A DNA stretch of 64,000 nt from Candidatus Binatus soli (GCA_002479255.1 DLMJ01000021.1:70088-134087), one strand, 5' to 3'. Positions 8,480 to 21,861 are shown, numbered from the stretch's first letter. The notes: generated by a model not told the origin, from the letters alone. A program made the numbers and translations.

Positions 8480-8644
8480 TTCAAGCTCGGGCCTTCGCGC
8501 TCGGGCGCACCCGACCCGCTGCTCTAGCCTCTGGATCAGGCGATCGCGTTCCCGTCGCCGCTTAAGTTTGCGTACACCCGGCGGGATTGATCCGGAAACA
8601 TTGCTGGAGTTCGCTCCAGCCCTAATCGCGCGAGGTCATTTACA

Positions 8645-11600
8645 GTGCCTGGTTTTTCATTGCGCAATCCGCATGCCGTAATCGTGGGCGCGCTGCTCAC
8701 GATAATCCTGGGTGTCGCGGCATTCCTCAGCATGCCCGTCGATGTCTTTCCCACTCTCGACATCCCGGTCGCGGTCGTGGCCACGTTCTATCCGGGGATG
8801 CCGCCGCTGGATATGGAGGCGGACATCACGACCCGCTTCGAGCGTTTCTTCACGCTCGGCAGCGACATCGAACACATGGAATCGCGATCGCTTCCGGGAG
8901 TCAGCATCATCAAGGTCTTCTTCCAGCCGGGCGTTGATTTGAGCGCCGCGACCGCCTCGCTGGGCAACCTCGCGATGGCCAATTTGCGCCATCTGCCTCC
9001 CGGTACGCTGCCGCCGCTCGTCCTGAAATCCGGCGCATCGTCGTTGCCGGTCACGCTCGTGACCGTGGCGGGCAAGGGATTCAACGAGGCGCAGCTCCAC
9101 GACCAGGCGCAGTACAACATCCGCAACTGGATCGCGACCGTGCCCGGTGCGTCGGTGCCTCCGCCGTTCGGGGGCAAGGAGCGGCAGATCATGGCGTACG
9201 TCAATCGCGACGCCCTTCAGGCGCGCGGGCTGACCTTGATGGACGTCGTTAATTCGCTCAACGACGCCAACCTCATCATTCCGGCGGGTGACGCGAAGAT
9301 CGGCTCGACTGACTACTTCGTTTATAGCAACAGCATGATTGAGGACCCGACCGATATTGATCAGGTGCCGGTCAAGGTCGGGGCCGGTGAAGCTCCGGTG
9401 TTCATGGGCGACGTCGGGCACGTCGAGGACGCGGCGCAGATTCAGCAGAACATCGTGCGCATCAACGGCCAGCGCTCGGTGTACATCGCCGTGATGAAAC
9501 AGGGCAACGCCAACACGATCGCGGTCGTTGACGGCGTCGGCCAGGTGATCAAAAGAATCGCCGGTCTGCCCAACGGGATGAGCGTCAACGCGATCTTCGG
9601 GCAGGACGCGTACGTGCGCGCGGCGGTCGACAGCCTCGAGCATGAGGCTGCCTCGGGCGCCGTCCTCGCATCGCTGATGATCCTGATTTTCCTGGGCAGC
9701 TTCCGCTCGACAGTCGCGATTTTTTTGTCGATCCCGCTGTCGATTCTTGCCGGCGCGTTCGGCCTGCGCATGAGCGGCGCCACCATCAACGTGATGACGC
9801 TCGGCGGCTTCGCGCTCGCAATCGGCCGTTTGGTTGACGACTCGACGGTCGTGCTCGAAAACATCAACCGCCATCTGGCCCAGGGCAAGGCTCCGCCCGA
9901 CGCCGCGCGCGACGGCGCCAACGAAGTCGCGCTGGCGGTCCTTGCCTCGACGATCACAACCGTCATCGTCTTCTCGCCGGTGATGTTTCTGTTCGGCGTA
10001 GCGAAGTCGCTGTTCAGCGCGCTGTCGCTGGCGGTGGTCCTCTCGATGCTGGCGTCGTACGTGGTCTCGATGACGGTGATCCCGGTTTACTGCGCGTATT
10101 TTCTGACGGCGGACGCGGCGCGCGAGGCGGAAGAAGGCACCGGCCGTGGCTTTCTGGCCGCGTTCATCCGCAGCTACGACCGCTTCGCGGAACGTTACGA
10201 GCGTCTGCTTGATCGGGTGCTCAATCACAAAAGCGCGGTGATCGTTGCTGCCACGATTCTCTTTGCGGTGAGCATGGCCGCATTTCCTCTGCTCGGCGCC
10301 GAACTGTTCCCCAGAACGGACGCCGGTCAGTTTGTCATCCAGTTCCGCGCGCCGCTCGGAACGCGCATAGAGCTCACCGAGCAACTGGCTGAACGTCTGG
10401 AAAACACGATTCGAGAGGTGATACCGCCGGCTGAACTCGCGACGGTGGTCTCGAATATAGGTTTGGAGCCGGAATTCTCGGCGATCTATTCGCCAAACGC
10501 GGCCAGCGATTCGGGCTTCGTGATGGTGGCGCTCAAGCACGAGCACCGCGTCTCGACCTGGGACTACGTCGCGAAGCTCAAAGCGATTCTACCCGCGCGT
10601 CTTCCGGAAATTCGCACCTTCTTTTCATCTGGAAGCATCATCGACTCGGTGCTTAATTTCGGGCTGGCGGCGCCGATCGATATACAGATGAGCGGCCAAC
10701 GCTACTCCGAGCTGTTCGACCTGGCGCGCAAAGTCGATGCGCGCGTGAAAGGCCTGCCGGAAGTCGCCGGGACGTTCATTCCCGAGGAATCGAACTATCC
10801 GACGCTCAAGATCAACGTTGACCGGGTGAAAGCCGCGCGGCTGGGTCTCACCCAGCGCGACGTCGTCACCAACGTGATCACCGCGCTCACCTCGAATCAA
10901 ATGATCGCACCGTCAATCTGGATCGATCCGAAGACGGGCAATGATTACTTCCTGACCGTGCAATACTATGAAGATCAGATCAATTCACTCGACACGCTGC
11001 GCAACATCCCGGTGCGAAGCAGCGGCGGCGACCATTCGCGAGCCGACGCACTGCTGCTGCGCAACGTCGCTACCATAACCCGCGAGCAGCATCCCGCCGA
11101 GGCGGACCATTACGACATTCAACGCGTCGTCGATGTGCTGGTTGCGCCGAGCACCGATGACATGGGCGGCGCGCTGAAGGCGGTGCGGAAGGCGCTGGCC
11201 GACCTCAAATTGCCGGCGGGAACTGAAATCGCATATCGCGGCTCGGTTGAATCGATGCAGCGATCGTTTTCCAGCTTCGGTTACGGCCTCGCGATGGCGG
11301 TGGTGCTGCTTTACCTCGTGATGGTGGCGCAGTTCCGCTCGTTCCTCGACCCTTTCATCATAATGTTCGCGGTTCCGATGGGTCTGATCGGTGTCGTGTG
11401 GACGCTTTATTTCACCGGCACCACGCTCAATATCGAGTCGTTCATGGGAATCATCGCGATGGTCGGGATCGTGGTGTCCAACGCGATCCTGCTGGTGGAT
11501 TTTGCCAACCGGCGCTTCCGTGGCGGGGAGGAACTCCGCCTGGCAATCGTGGAGTCGGCGAAAATCCGGATGCGCCCGATTCTGATGACAACGCTGGCGA

Positions 11601-11773
11601 CGGTGGTGGGCCTGATGCCGATGGCGCTCAAGCTGGGCGCCGGATCGGAAGCCTCCGCTCCGCTCGCGCGCGCAGCCGCCGGCGGACTGGCAGTCTCCAC
11701 GCTGCTGACGCTGTTCCTGGTCCCTGCACTCTACGAAACATTCTACGGCCGTCGTCAGCAGGTATCTAAATGA
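8645..11773 (+). CDS. RND multidrug-type efflux pump, inner-membrane subunit
   Basis: A 1042-residue protein with the full AcrB/HAE layout: TM1 (NPHAVIVGALLTIILGVAAF), a large periplasmic loop, TM2-6 with GGFALAIGRLVDDSTVVLEN carrying the Asp pair of TM4, a second loop, and TM8-12 with MVGIVVSNAILLVDF and RMRPILMTTLATVVGLMPM. The GTG start at 8645 lies 10 bases after GAGG. It uses proton-motive force to export substrates through the downstream adaptor and TolC-like channel. The position of the AcrB TM10 lysine is a serine here, as in several RND subgroups. The stop overlaps the adaptor start by 4 bases (ATGA). Substrate unknown. Confidence 0.95.
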   Translation: MPGFSLRNPHAVIVGALLTIILGVAAFLSMPVDVFPTLDIPVAVVATFYPGMPPLDMEADITTRFERFFTLGSDIEHMESRSLPGVSIIKVFFQPGVDLSAATASLGNLAMANLRHLPPGTLPPLVLKSGASSLPVTLVTVAGKGFNEAQLHDQAQYNIRNWIATVPGASVPPPFGGKERQIMAYVNRDALQARGLTLMDVVNSLNDANLIIPAGDAKIGSTDYFVYSNSMIEDPTDIDQVPVKVGAGEAPVFMGDVGHVEDAAQIQQNIVRINGQRSVYIAVMKQGNANTIAVVDGVGQVIKRIAGLPNGMSVNAIFGQDAYVRAAVDSLEHEAASGAVLASLMILIFLGSFRSTVAIFLSIPLSILAGAFGLRMSGATINVMTLGGFALAIGRLVDDSTVVLENINRHLAQGKAPPDAARDGANEVALAVLASTITTVIVFSPVMFLFGVAKSLFSALSLAVVLSMLASYVVSMTVIPVYCAYFLTADAAREAEEGTGRGFLAAFIRSYDRFAERYERLLDRVLNHKSAVIVAATILFAVSMAAFPLLGAELFPRTDAGQFVIQFRAPLGTRIELTEQLAERLENTIREVIPPAELATVVSNIGLEPEFSAIYSPNAASDSGFVMVALKHEHRVSTWDYVAKLKAILPARLPEIRTFFSSGSIIDSVLNFGLAAPIDIQMSGQRYSELFDLARKVDARVKGLPEVAGTFIPEESNYPTLKINVDRVKAARLGLTQRDVVTNVITALTSNQMIAPSIWIDPKTGNDYFLTVQYYEDQINSLDTLRNIPVRSSGGDHSRADALLLRNVATITREQHPAEADHYDIQRVVDVLVAPSTDDMGGALKAVRKALADLKLPAGTEIAYRGSVESMQRSFSSFGYGLAMAVVLLYLVMVAQFRSFLDPFIIMFAVPMGLIGVVWTLYFTGTTLNIESFMGIIAMVGIVVSNAILLVDFANRRFRGGEELRLAIVESAKIRMRPILMTTLATVVGLMPMALKLGAGSEASAPLARAAAGGLAVSTLLTLFLVPALYETFYGRRQQVSK

Positions 11774-12912
11774 ATAAGTTTCTTGGCCGCACAATCGCGG
11801 CCGTCTGCATACTAACGGCGGCGACTGGATGCTCGCGTGCGCATAACGAGGCACCGAACGATTCGCGGCGCACGGTTGTGGTGATTCGGCCGCAGCGCGG
11901 CGACATGATCCGTTCGATCACGTTGCCCGGAGATTTGGTCGGGCTATACCAATCGACTCTCTATGCGAAGGTTACTGGCTATTTGAAAAGTATCTCAGTT
12001 GACAAGGGCGATTGGGTAAAGAACGGGCAGGTGCTTGCCGAAATCGAAGTTCCCGAGCTTCAGCAGCGACTCGCACGCGCCAGGGCCGATCTGGAAGTTC
12101 AGCACCTCACCTATCAGCGCCTCGAGCAAGTCTGGAAGAGCGACCCGCGGCTGGTCGCGCGCCAGGACGTCGATATCGCGCATGGCAAATATTTCGAGGC
12201 GAAGGCGCAAATGGACGAGCTCGAAGCGATGGTCTCGTACACCAAAATCGTCGCGCCGTTCGACGGAGTCATCACGGGCCGTTTCGTCGATCCGGGAGCG
12301 CTCATCAAGGCCGGCGGAGAGCAGACGACCTCCGCTCCGGATCAGGGCTCGGCGCATCCCAATGGCGGCACGTCGCCGGTTCTTAGTCTCGCGTTGATCG
12401 ACACGATGCGCACGTATGTTTACGTGCCGGAGGACGGAGTCGGATCGATCAGGCGCGGAACGCCCGCGAAGCTGACGCTGCGAGATTTGCCCGGACGCTC
12501 GTTCGAGGGATCTGTCGCGCGCTACTCGAACTCCCTTGACCTGGGAACGCGCACCATGCTGACCGAAATCGACCTGAAAAATCCCCGCCATGAGCTTTAT
12601 CCCGGGATGTACGCGAATGTGACGCTCGAACTCGAGCGGCATCGCGACGCGCTCAAGCTGCCCGAGGCGGCCATCGGCGATTCGCCCGGCGGGAAATACG
12701 TAATGATCGCGCAGGACGGGAAGCTGCGGAGACAGGACGTAACGGTCGGGATCAATACCGGCAACAGCGTCGAGATAGTCCACGGTCTTGGCGGCGGAGA
12801 AACGGTGGTGGCGACTCTGGATCCTTCAATAGTTCCGGACGAAGTAGTCAATATCGTAGAGCAGAAGGCCCAGCCTGATGAACGATCGAACATGGCTGCA
12901 AAAACCCAGTGA
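11770..12912 (+). CDS. RND efflux periplasmic adaptor (membrane fusion) lipoprotein
   Basis: A 380-residue protein with a lipoprotein signal (ILTAATGCSRA), then the classic adaptor order: a beta-barrel strand RRTVVVIRPQRGDMIRSITL, a first lipoyl half (YAKVTGYLKSISVDKGDWVK, NGQVLAEIEVPELQ), a helical hairpin about residues 95-150, a second lipoyl half (TKIVAPFDGVITGRFVDPGA), and barrel and membrane-proximal domains (MLTEIDLKNPRHELYPGMYA). It bridges the RND pump and the outer-membrane channel. It is translationally coupled to the pump by a 4-base overlap. Gene order pump, adaptor, channel is less common than adaptor, pump, channel. Confidence 0.95.
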   Translation: MNKFLGRTIAAVCILTAATGCSRAHNEAPNDSRRTVVVIRPQRGDMIRSITLPGDLVGLYQSTLYAKVTGYLKSISVDKGDWVKNGQVLAEIEVPELQQRLARARADLEVQHLTYQRLEQVWKSDPRLVARQDVDIAHGKYFEAKAQMDELEAMVSYTKIVAPFDGVITGRFVDPGALIKAGGEQTTSAPDQGSAHPNGGTSPVLSLALIDTMRTYVYVPEDGVGSIRRGTPAKLTLRDLPGRSFEGSVARYSNSLDLGTRTMLTEIDLKNPRHELYPGMYANVTLELERHRDALKLPEAAIGDSPGGKYVMIAQDGKLRRQDVTVGINTGNSVEIVHGLGGGETVVATLDPSIVPDEVVNIVEQKAQPDERSNMAAKTQ

Positions 12913-12928
12913 GTATCGGAGACATACT

Positions 12929-14320
12929 ATGCGGAAATCGATTATCAGAACTGCAGTTGTGTTCGCAGGTTGCCTACTGACTATAGCCACTCCGCAATTC
13001 GCCTGGGCGCTCGAGACCTTGCAGCCGGGTGAGAAGCTCACTCTCGAGCGCGCAATCGAACTGACGATCCGCAACCATCCGCGCGGACTGGAGATGAAAT
13101 CCGAGGCCGTCGCCGCGGGCGAGCGCGTGGGGGAGGCTCGCGCAGCGCTTCTGCCGCAGGTGTACAGCGTCGGCGAATACCTGCGTTCTACAGACAATCC
13201 GATCGGAAACACCACGTATCTCAATCCGGGGTTCATCCCGCGCATCACCGGAACACTGCACGGCGCACCGGCGAATGCCGGGCAAAGCTTTTCGACCACC
13301 GATAACTTTCTGACCGGAGTGGCCGTGCAGCAGTACCTATTCGACTTCGGACGGGTTCGCGGCCTGATCGAGCAGCGCGATGAAGAAGCGCATGCGGCAT
13401 TGTCTCAGGCGCAGTCGACGGAACTCGATCTTGCCTTCGAAGCAGCGCAACGCTATTTCGCGCTGCTGGCGGCCGCGCAAAAGGTAAAGGTCTATCAGAA
13501 GGAGATCGAGCAGCGCTCCGAGCAGCTGCATGCCGCGCAGGTGAAGGCCAGCGCCAACCTCACTCCCCAGATCGACGTGCTTACAGCGCAGGCTGCGCTG
13601 ACACGCGCGCAAACCGACCTGCTGGAGGCCTCCGATCAGCAGGCCATAGCCCGGGTGGCGCTCAACAATGCGATGGCGATAGATCGCAACGCACCGGACT
13701 ACGAGCTGGCGGACGTGCTCACTTATAAGCAGGTTTCAGGGAGTCTCGAGTCATTCTTCGCTTCCGCAATCGCAATGCGGCCGGACCTGCGCGCGCTCGA
13801 AGCCGAAGCGCAAGCGGCCGGTGCGCAAGTCAAGCAGGCCCGCAGCGATTATTTTCCTTCGGTGGGAGCGACGGCCGGCTACAGCGCGATGGGCGCGGGT
13901 CTTCCGGCGGCGAACAACTTCAACGCGGGAATAGTAGTGACGTGGCCTATCTTCAACGGCTTCGCGACGGAGCATCAGGTCCAGGAAGCAAAGGCCCTCC
14001 AGAACGCCATTCGCTACTCGATCGAAGATCTTGAGCAGCGCGTGTGGCTCGACGTAAAGAGTGCTTACCTCGAGCTGCAGACCTCGGTGGAGCGAATCCA
14101 TCAGGCAGAAGCAACGCTGGCTGCGTCTTCGGGGCAGCTCGAACTGGCGGACAAGCGTTACAACGCGGGTCTCGGCAATATAATCGAGCTCACCGACGCG
14201 GAGCGTTTCTATATCGAGGACGACGCAGCATACGTCGACGCGCTGTACGGATACTCAGTGGCAGAAGCGACGCTCGATCGTGTTACCGGCGCGTCAATCC
14301 GCTCGGCGCCTGACAAATGA
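12929..14320 (+). CDS. TolC-family outer-membrane efflux channel
   Basis: A 463-residue protein from the ATG at 12929, which lies 7 bases after GGAG and directly begins a signal peptide (MRKSIIRTAVVFAGCLL to QFAWA); an upstream in-frame start at 12878 would overlap the adaptor. It has two repeated outer-membrane efflux protein modules: LTLERAIELTIRNHPRG and later RPDLRALEAEAQAAGAQVKQ, with FPSVGATAGYSA and NIIELTDAERFYI. It forms the trimeric exit duct of the pump encoded just upstream. The last gene of the set overlaps its stop or lies just after it. Confidence 0.93.
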   Translation: MRKSIIRTAVVFAGCLLTIATPQFAWALETLQPGEKLTLERAIELTIRNHPRGLEMKSEAVAAGERVGEARAALLPQVYSVGEYLRSTDNPIGNTTYLNPGFIPRITGTLHGAPANAGQSFSTTDNFLTGVAVQQYLFDFGRVRGLIEQRDEEAHAALSQAQSTELDLAFEAAQRYFALLAAAQKVKVYQKEIEQRSEQLHAAQVKASANLTPQIDVLTAQAALTRAQTDLLEASDQQAIARVALNNAMAIDRNAPDYELADVLTYKQVSGSLESFFASAIAMRPDLRALEAEAQAAGAQVKQARSDYFPSVGATAGYSAMGAGLPAANNFNAGIVVTWPIFNGFATEHQVQEAKALQNAIRYSIEDLEQRVWLDVKSAYLELQTSVERIHQAEATLAASSGQLELADKRYNAGLGNIIELTDAERFYIEDDAAYVDALYGYSVAEATLDRVTGASIRSAPDK

Positions 14321-14361
14321 AACGGGCCGGGGTAAAAGAATCAAGGCGAGGTACACTGCCC

Positions 14362-14874
14362 ATGACCATGAAGATTCCGCTGCCCGACGAAGCACGGCTC
14401 ACGCCGGAAATCGCTGCGACGCTGGGCAAGCTCCCGCCGCTGAACGTGTTCCGAATGATGGCGAACGCGCCAGCGAGCTTCGAGCCGCTCGTCAACTTCG
14501 CGATGTCGATTCTGCTCCGCAGTGAGTTCGACAAGCGCAAGCGCGAGATCGCGGTGCTCCGCGTCGCACACGTTACGCGATCGAGCTACGAATGGACGCA
14601 CCACGTAGCGGTCGCGAAGAGCGTTGGCGTGACCGACGACGAGATCGCCGCGATCAAGGCGGACGGCGCCGTCACGCGGCTCGATGCCGAGGGAAACCTG
14701 CTGTGCCGCGTCGCGGACGAGATCAGCCGCGACGTGCGGCTGAGCGACGAGGCGCTCGCCTCAATCATGGACCGCTACGGCGTGCGCCAGGCTACCGAAC
14801 TCATCCTGTGCTGCAGCTATTTCAACATGCTGAGCCGATTTCTCGAATCGACCCGTGTGGAGCTGGAGCCTTAA
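14362..14874 (+). CDS. Carboxymuconolactone decarboxylase / AhpD-like family protein
   Basis: About 170 residues. LRSEFDKRKREIAVLRVAHV followed by SSYEWTHHVAVAKSVGVTDD and ELILCCSYFNMLSRFLEST matches the all-helical carboxymuconolactone decarboxylase fold. The active-site CxxC of true AhpD is absent; the local motif is SSYEWTHH, as in the non-peroxidase branch. An alternative start at 14317 overlaps the TolC-like stop (ATGA) and would add 15 residues; 14362 is preferred because GAGG lies upstream and the family normally begins near this Met. It may be cotranscribed with the efflux operon. Reaction unknown. Confidence 0.8.
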   Translation: MTMKIPLPDEARLTPEIAATLGKLPPLNVFRMMANAPASFEPLVNFAMSILLRSEFDKRKREIAVLRVAHVTRSSYEWTHHVAVAKSVGVTDDEIAAIKADGAVTRLDAEGNLLCRVADEISRDVRLSDEALASIMDRYGVRQATELILCCSYFNMLSRFLESTRVELEP

Positions 14875-14956
14875 GCCGCCGCTCCCTTCTGCCCGACGGC
14901 CCGGGAATTCGTGAAGGGTTGGATCGCTTGCTGCCCGCTTGCAGCCGGCCGCCGGG

Positions 14957-15963
14957 TTAAAGATTTTTCGGCAGCGAGTAGGAACTCAGCACGCGCACGT
15001 AGTTGGGGCGCTGGAAGGCCGCCGGGTTGGGTACATTGCGCTGACTCATGCTGCCGCACATCTGGCGAATGGATTCGTACTCGTGTTCTTCCATCCAGCT
15101 CAGGAGATCGCACAGGACGACGCCGAGATGCTTGATGCCGTTGTGCAGCAGTGCCGAGGTCATCATCGTAACGCGCGCGCCCGCCATCACCGCCTTCAAC
15201 ACATCTTGCGCGCTATGGACGCCGCCGGTGATCGCCAGGTCGGCGCCGACGCGGCCGAAGATGATCGCGACCCAATGCAGCCTCAGCAGCAATTCCTCGG
15301 GGCTGCTCAGCGTCAGGCTCGGCACGACTTCGAGCTGTTCGAGATCCAAATCCGGCTGATAGAAGCGATTGAACAGCACCAGCGCATTGGCGCCGGCAGC
15401 ATCGAGTTGTTTTGCCATGTTGGCGGGAGCACTGAAGAATTGCGACACCTTCACCGCAAGCGGAATCCGTACGCTTTGTTTTACCGCCTGAACCAGCTCG
15501 GTGTATGCCCGCTCGATGTGGCCGGCGGTGAGTTCCGGGTCGGTCACAATCGAATAGAGGTTCAACTCGATGGCGTCGGCGCCCGCTTGCTCAATCTCGC
15601 GCGCATAGCGGATCCAACCGCCGGCTGAGACCCCATTGAGGCTGCCGATGACGGGAATCGAAACGCTCGCCTTGGCCGTGCGAATCAGCTCCAGATAGCC
15701 GTCGGGGCCTAAGTTGTACGTCGTCAGGTCGGGAAAGTAGCCCAGCGATTCGGCGAAACTTTCAGAGCCGCGAGAGAGATCCGCGTCAAGCGTCTCACTT
15801 TCCAGCGTGAGTTGCTCTTCGAAGAGCGAAGGCAGCACCACGGCGGCAATCCCGTGATCTTCGAGACGCCGAATACGGTCTATCGAATCGCAAAGCGGCC
15901 CGGCCGAAGCGACGATGGGGTTCTTCAGGACGAGGCCAAGGTATTTGGTCGCTAGGTCGATCA

Positions 15964-15964
<1 letters not shown>
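14957..15964 (-). CDS. Dihydroorotate dehydrogenase-like flavoprotein
   Basis: A 335-residue TIM-barrel flavoprotein: MIDLATKYLGLVLKNPIVAS at the N-terminus, IPVIGSLNGVSAGGWI, ADAIELNLYSIVTDPE, VKVSQFFSAPANMA, and ITGGVHSAQDVLKAVMAGA for the phosphate-binding end. This is the DHOD-like branch often encoded beside NifJ rather than the pyrimidine PyrD. It overlaps the upstream nifJ stop by one base (TAATG), so the two are translated together. It probably hands electrons to or from an Fe-S or ferredoxin partner; the substrate is not known. Confidence 0.85.
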
Positions 15965-19572
<3,608 letters not shown>

Positions 19573-19852
19573 TTTGAGACCCGCAATGTATTTCGTCAGC
19601 GCCTTTTCAACAAGATAGCAATAGATTTAACAGCGTATCTAGCCATCTGGTTTGAAGTCGCGGCTGTAGTTGAGTAGCGCAGCCGGCGACCCCGCTCAAG
19701 GGTCTCCAGGACCCGAACCTCATCGAGCATGAGCGCGGCGCCCGCCATCCCTCGTGGCGCGATGCGCCCTCCGATCCGAACCGATGGCTTCCCTGTCCTT
19801 GCCTCTAGCCAGGGACAAAGCTTCGTCCTACCATCTCGCGCGGGAGGCCATC

Positions 19853-20275
19853 ATGCCCAATCGAACCGCCGTTCATTCCGAACTCTACTCGCCGGACTCC
19901 GCCGACAATCCTTCCCTGAACGGCGGGAGATGCCGCTCCTGTGGCTATGTCTTCTTTCCCCCGCAGCGTTATGGATGCGAGTCCTGCGGTGCGCCGCCCG
20001 AAAAGCTCGAGGCAGTACAATTGGGCGGACGCGGCACGCTTCATTCGTACGCAACCGTTCATCTCCATATGGGCAGGGACATCGAGGCGCCGTTCACGAT
20101 CGGCCTGATCGTCCTCGATGACGGCCCGGCCATTTCTTCCACGCTTGCCAACCGCACCGACGAAGGCCTCGCCATCGGCGATCGCATGAAGAGCGTGCTC
20201 GTTACGGCCAGTACCGATCAGGCCGGTAACGAGATGGTCGAGCTGCGCTTCGCCAAGGCAGAGGGATCCAAATGA
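19853..20275 (+). CDS. DUF35 / OB-fold zinc-ribbon acyl-CoA-binding protein
   Basis: A 140-residue protein: a zinc ribbon (GGRCRSCGYVFFPPQRYGCE, then SCG) followed by an OB fold (RGTLHSYATVHLHMGRDIEA, PFTIGLIVLDDGP). DUF35 proteins pair with thiolase-superfamily enzymes and help bind CoA substrates, as in Ltp2-ChsH2 steroid aldolase or BbsA-BbsB. The ATG at 19853 follows GGGAGG by five bases. The stop overlaps the start of the next thiolase gene by 4 bases (ATGA), strongly supporting a complex. Confidence 0.92.
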   Translation: MPNRTAVHSELYSPDSADNPSLNGGRCRSCGYVFFPPQRYGCESCGAPPEKLEAVQLGGRGTLHSYATVHLHMGRDIEAPFTIGLIVLDDGPAISSTLANRTDEGLAIGDRMKSVLVTASTDQAGNEMVELRFAKAEGSK

Positions 20276-21423
20276 AAAAGAACCTTCGCGATATGCGCCC
20301 GGTCTATGTAGTCGGCATCGGCCTCCATCGATATCAGCGCCTCAGTGAAACCCCGTACGTGACGCTCGGCCTTACCGCGGTGCGGGAGGCGCTTGCGGAT
20401 GCTGCCCTTGAATGGCGATCGGTCGAGTCGGCCTACACCGGCACGGCGCTGATCGGAATGGCGGCTTCGCGACCGATGCTGCGCCATCTCGGCGCGACCG
20501 GAATTCCGATGGCCCAGGTTGAGAACGCGTCCGCTTCGGGATCGACCGCATTTCGCCAGGCGTGCATCGATGTCGCCAGCGGCTTGACCGATGTTTCACT
20601 CGCGCTGGGAGTGGACAAGCCGGGACCGATCGCGATGGCGGCGGGGAAGACCGGAATGCGCGATCTGGTCGGCTCTCGCATGATGCCTTTCACCCATTTC
20701 GCCCTGCTCGCGCAGGAGTACATGACTCGCTACGGTGTGAGCGCGCCGCAGATCGGCATGGTCGCGGTCAAGAACAATCGCAACGGCGCAAACAATCCCT
20801 ACGCGCAGCGCCAAAAGGCAAAAACCTTGGAAGAAGTGATGGCCGGCCCGGCTATTTCGGGCTCGCTGACGCGCCTTCAATGCTGCCCCATCGGGGAGGG
20901 CGCAGCCGCGGTGATAGTCGCCTCCGACGATGCGATCGCGCGACTCGGGATCGATCGCAAGCGCCGAGTCAGAGTCATCGCGTCGGTCACGAAAACCGAG
21001 CAGATCTACCCCGGCGCGAAAAATTTTGACGCAGAGTTGACTCGCGAAACTGTCGAGCAGGCCTATCGCGAAGCCGCCATAGGACCCGGCGACCTGAATC
21101 TGATTGAACTCCATGACGCGTTCACGATCGAAGAGCTACTGTACGTGGAGGCAATGGGGCTGTGTGCGCCGGGCAAGGCTGCGGGCGCGATCGCCGCAGG
21201 CGAGTTCGATATAGGCGGCCGCTGCGCGGTAAGCGCCTCAGGAGGACTGCTCGCGATGGGCCATCCGATCGGTCCGACCGGCGCCGGGCAGATCGCCGAG
21301 ATCACGCGCCAGTTGCGCGGCGAAGCCGGCGTGCGCCAACAGCCCAACGCAAGGACAGGCCTTGCTCACTTGGTGGGCCTCGGCGCCGTCTGCGTCGTTC
21401 ATATTCTGCAGAAGCAGGCCTGA
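20272..21423 (+). CDS. Thiolase-fold lipid-transfer-type protein with Cys-to-Ser active site
   Basis: A 383-residue SCP2-thiolase-like protein: VYVVGIGLHRYQR, VENASASGSTAF, GEGAAAVIVASDDA, LIELHDAFTIEELLYVEAMG, SGGLLAMGHPIGPTGAGQ and LGAVCVVHIL. In ordinary thiolases the nucleophile lies in ENACASGS; here that position is TCC, serine. The C-terminal His (GHP) and the GAVC cysteine remain. It is coupled to a DUF35 partner by a 4-base overlap. The pairing and missing Cys recall Ltp2-type retro-aldolases, which cleave a CoA side chain instead of doing thiolysis. It may act in acyl-CoA or steroid/branched-chain degradation; the exact substrate is unknown. Confidence 0.88.
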   Translation: MKKNLRDMRPVYVVGIGLHRYQRLSETPYVTLGLTAVREALADAALEWRSVESAYTGTALIGMAASRPMLRHLGATGIPMAQVENASASGSTAFRQACIDVASGLTDVSLALGVDKPGPIAMAAGKTGMRDLVGSRMMPFTHFALLAQEYMTRYGVSAPQIGMVAVKNNRNGANNPYAQRQKAKTLEEVMAGPAISGSLTRLQCCPIGEGAAAVIVASDDAIARLGIDRKRRVRVIASVTKTEQIYPGAKNFDAELTRETVEQAYREAAIGPGDLNLIELHDAFTIEELLYVEAMGLCAPGKAAGAIAAGEFDIGGRCAVSASGGLLAMGHPIGPTGAGQIAEITRQLRGEAGVRQQPNARTGLAHLVGLGAVCVVHILQKQA

Positions 21424-21451
21424 ACGACGCTGAGGAGAGTCTGATTTTTGC

Positions 21452-21480
21452 GTCATTCTAGAGCGAAGCGAAGAATCCCG
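21452..21480 (+). repeat. Dispersed TCATTC-type repeat, single end
   Basis: The sequence GTCATTCTAGAGCGAAGCGA followed by AGAATCCCG is one end of the dispersed repeat family seen again at 36321, 38071, 38389 and 38635. It lies just after the thiolase stop and marks the start of a region of decayed genes. Confidence 0.6.
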
Positions 21481-21586
21481 AATCCTTCCTAGCCTCTCTT
21501 TATTAGAGAGAGCTTAGGCGAACAGGCGGGTTTCTGCGACTGTTCGGACTCGCGATCGGTTAAGGTTGCGACGCGGCGTCGAGGCG

Positions 21587-21775
21587 ATGGACAACAGCTA
21601 CCGGTTGCTCGACTTGACCGTCTACGGGCGGCAGGAGACGTGGGAGGACTCGCCGACTGGCTGGCCACAACGGTTTGAAGGCACGCAGGTTACCCGTACC
21701 GATGGACGTCCCACCGCCCAATGGTCCCGCCTGAAGGCCGGGTATTCGGACGACCTGGGAACCGGCAGACGCTGA
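21587..21775 (+). CDS. Hypothetical 62-residue protein, doubtful
   Basis: An ATG at 21587 opens a 62-residue hydrophilic frame (MDNSYRLLDLTVYGRQETWE at its start). The ribosome binding site is poorly spaced (GAGG two bases away) and no family is recognised. It lies between a dispersed repeat and a Coa1-like gene, in a stretch that also contains an Rhs fragment, so it may be a remnant. Otherwise 21424-21861 shows no gene. Confidence 0.22.
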   Translation: MDNSYRLLDLTVYGRQETWEDSPTGWPQRFEGTQVTRTDGRPTAQWSRLKAGYSDDLGTGRR

Positions 21776-21861
21776 ACCGCCCCTACCATTTAAGGCGGGA
21801 ATGGGGCTTTGGGGACAGCGGAGGCATCGGCATACAATTCGGAGTATACATGTAATTTAGT

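Noticed and set aside
8129..8527. A 132-codon plus frame with an apparent signal peptide
   Set aside because: It has no ribosome binding site and more rare codons (ATA, CTA, CGA) than the opposing minus frame. The signal-like start is probably accidental.
8657..10546. A 629-codon minus frame opposite the RND pump gene
   Set aside because: It is the antisense shadow of a clear RND sequence. Its composition is Arg/His/Asp-rich and no family fits.
19573..19852. Possible tRNA in the gap between nifJ and DUF35
   Set aside because: No cloverleaf with a TTCRA loop and matching acceptor stem could be built; it is a divergent promoter region.
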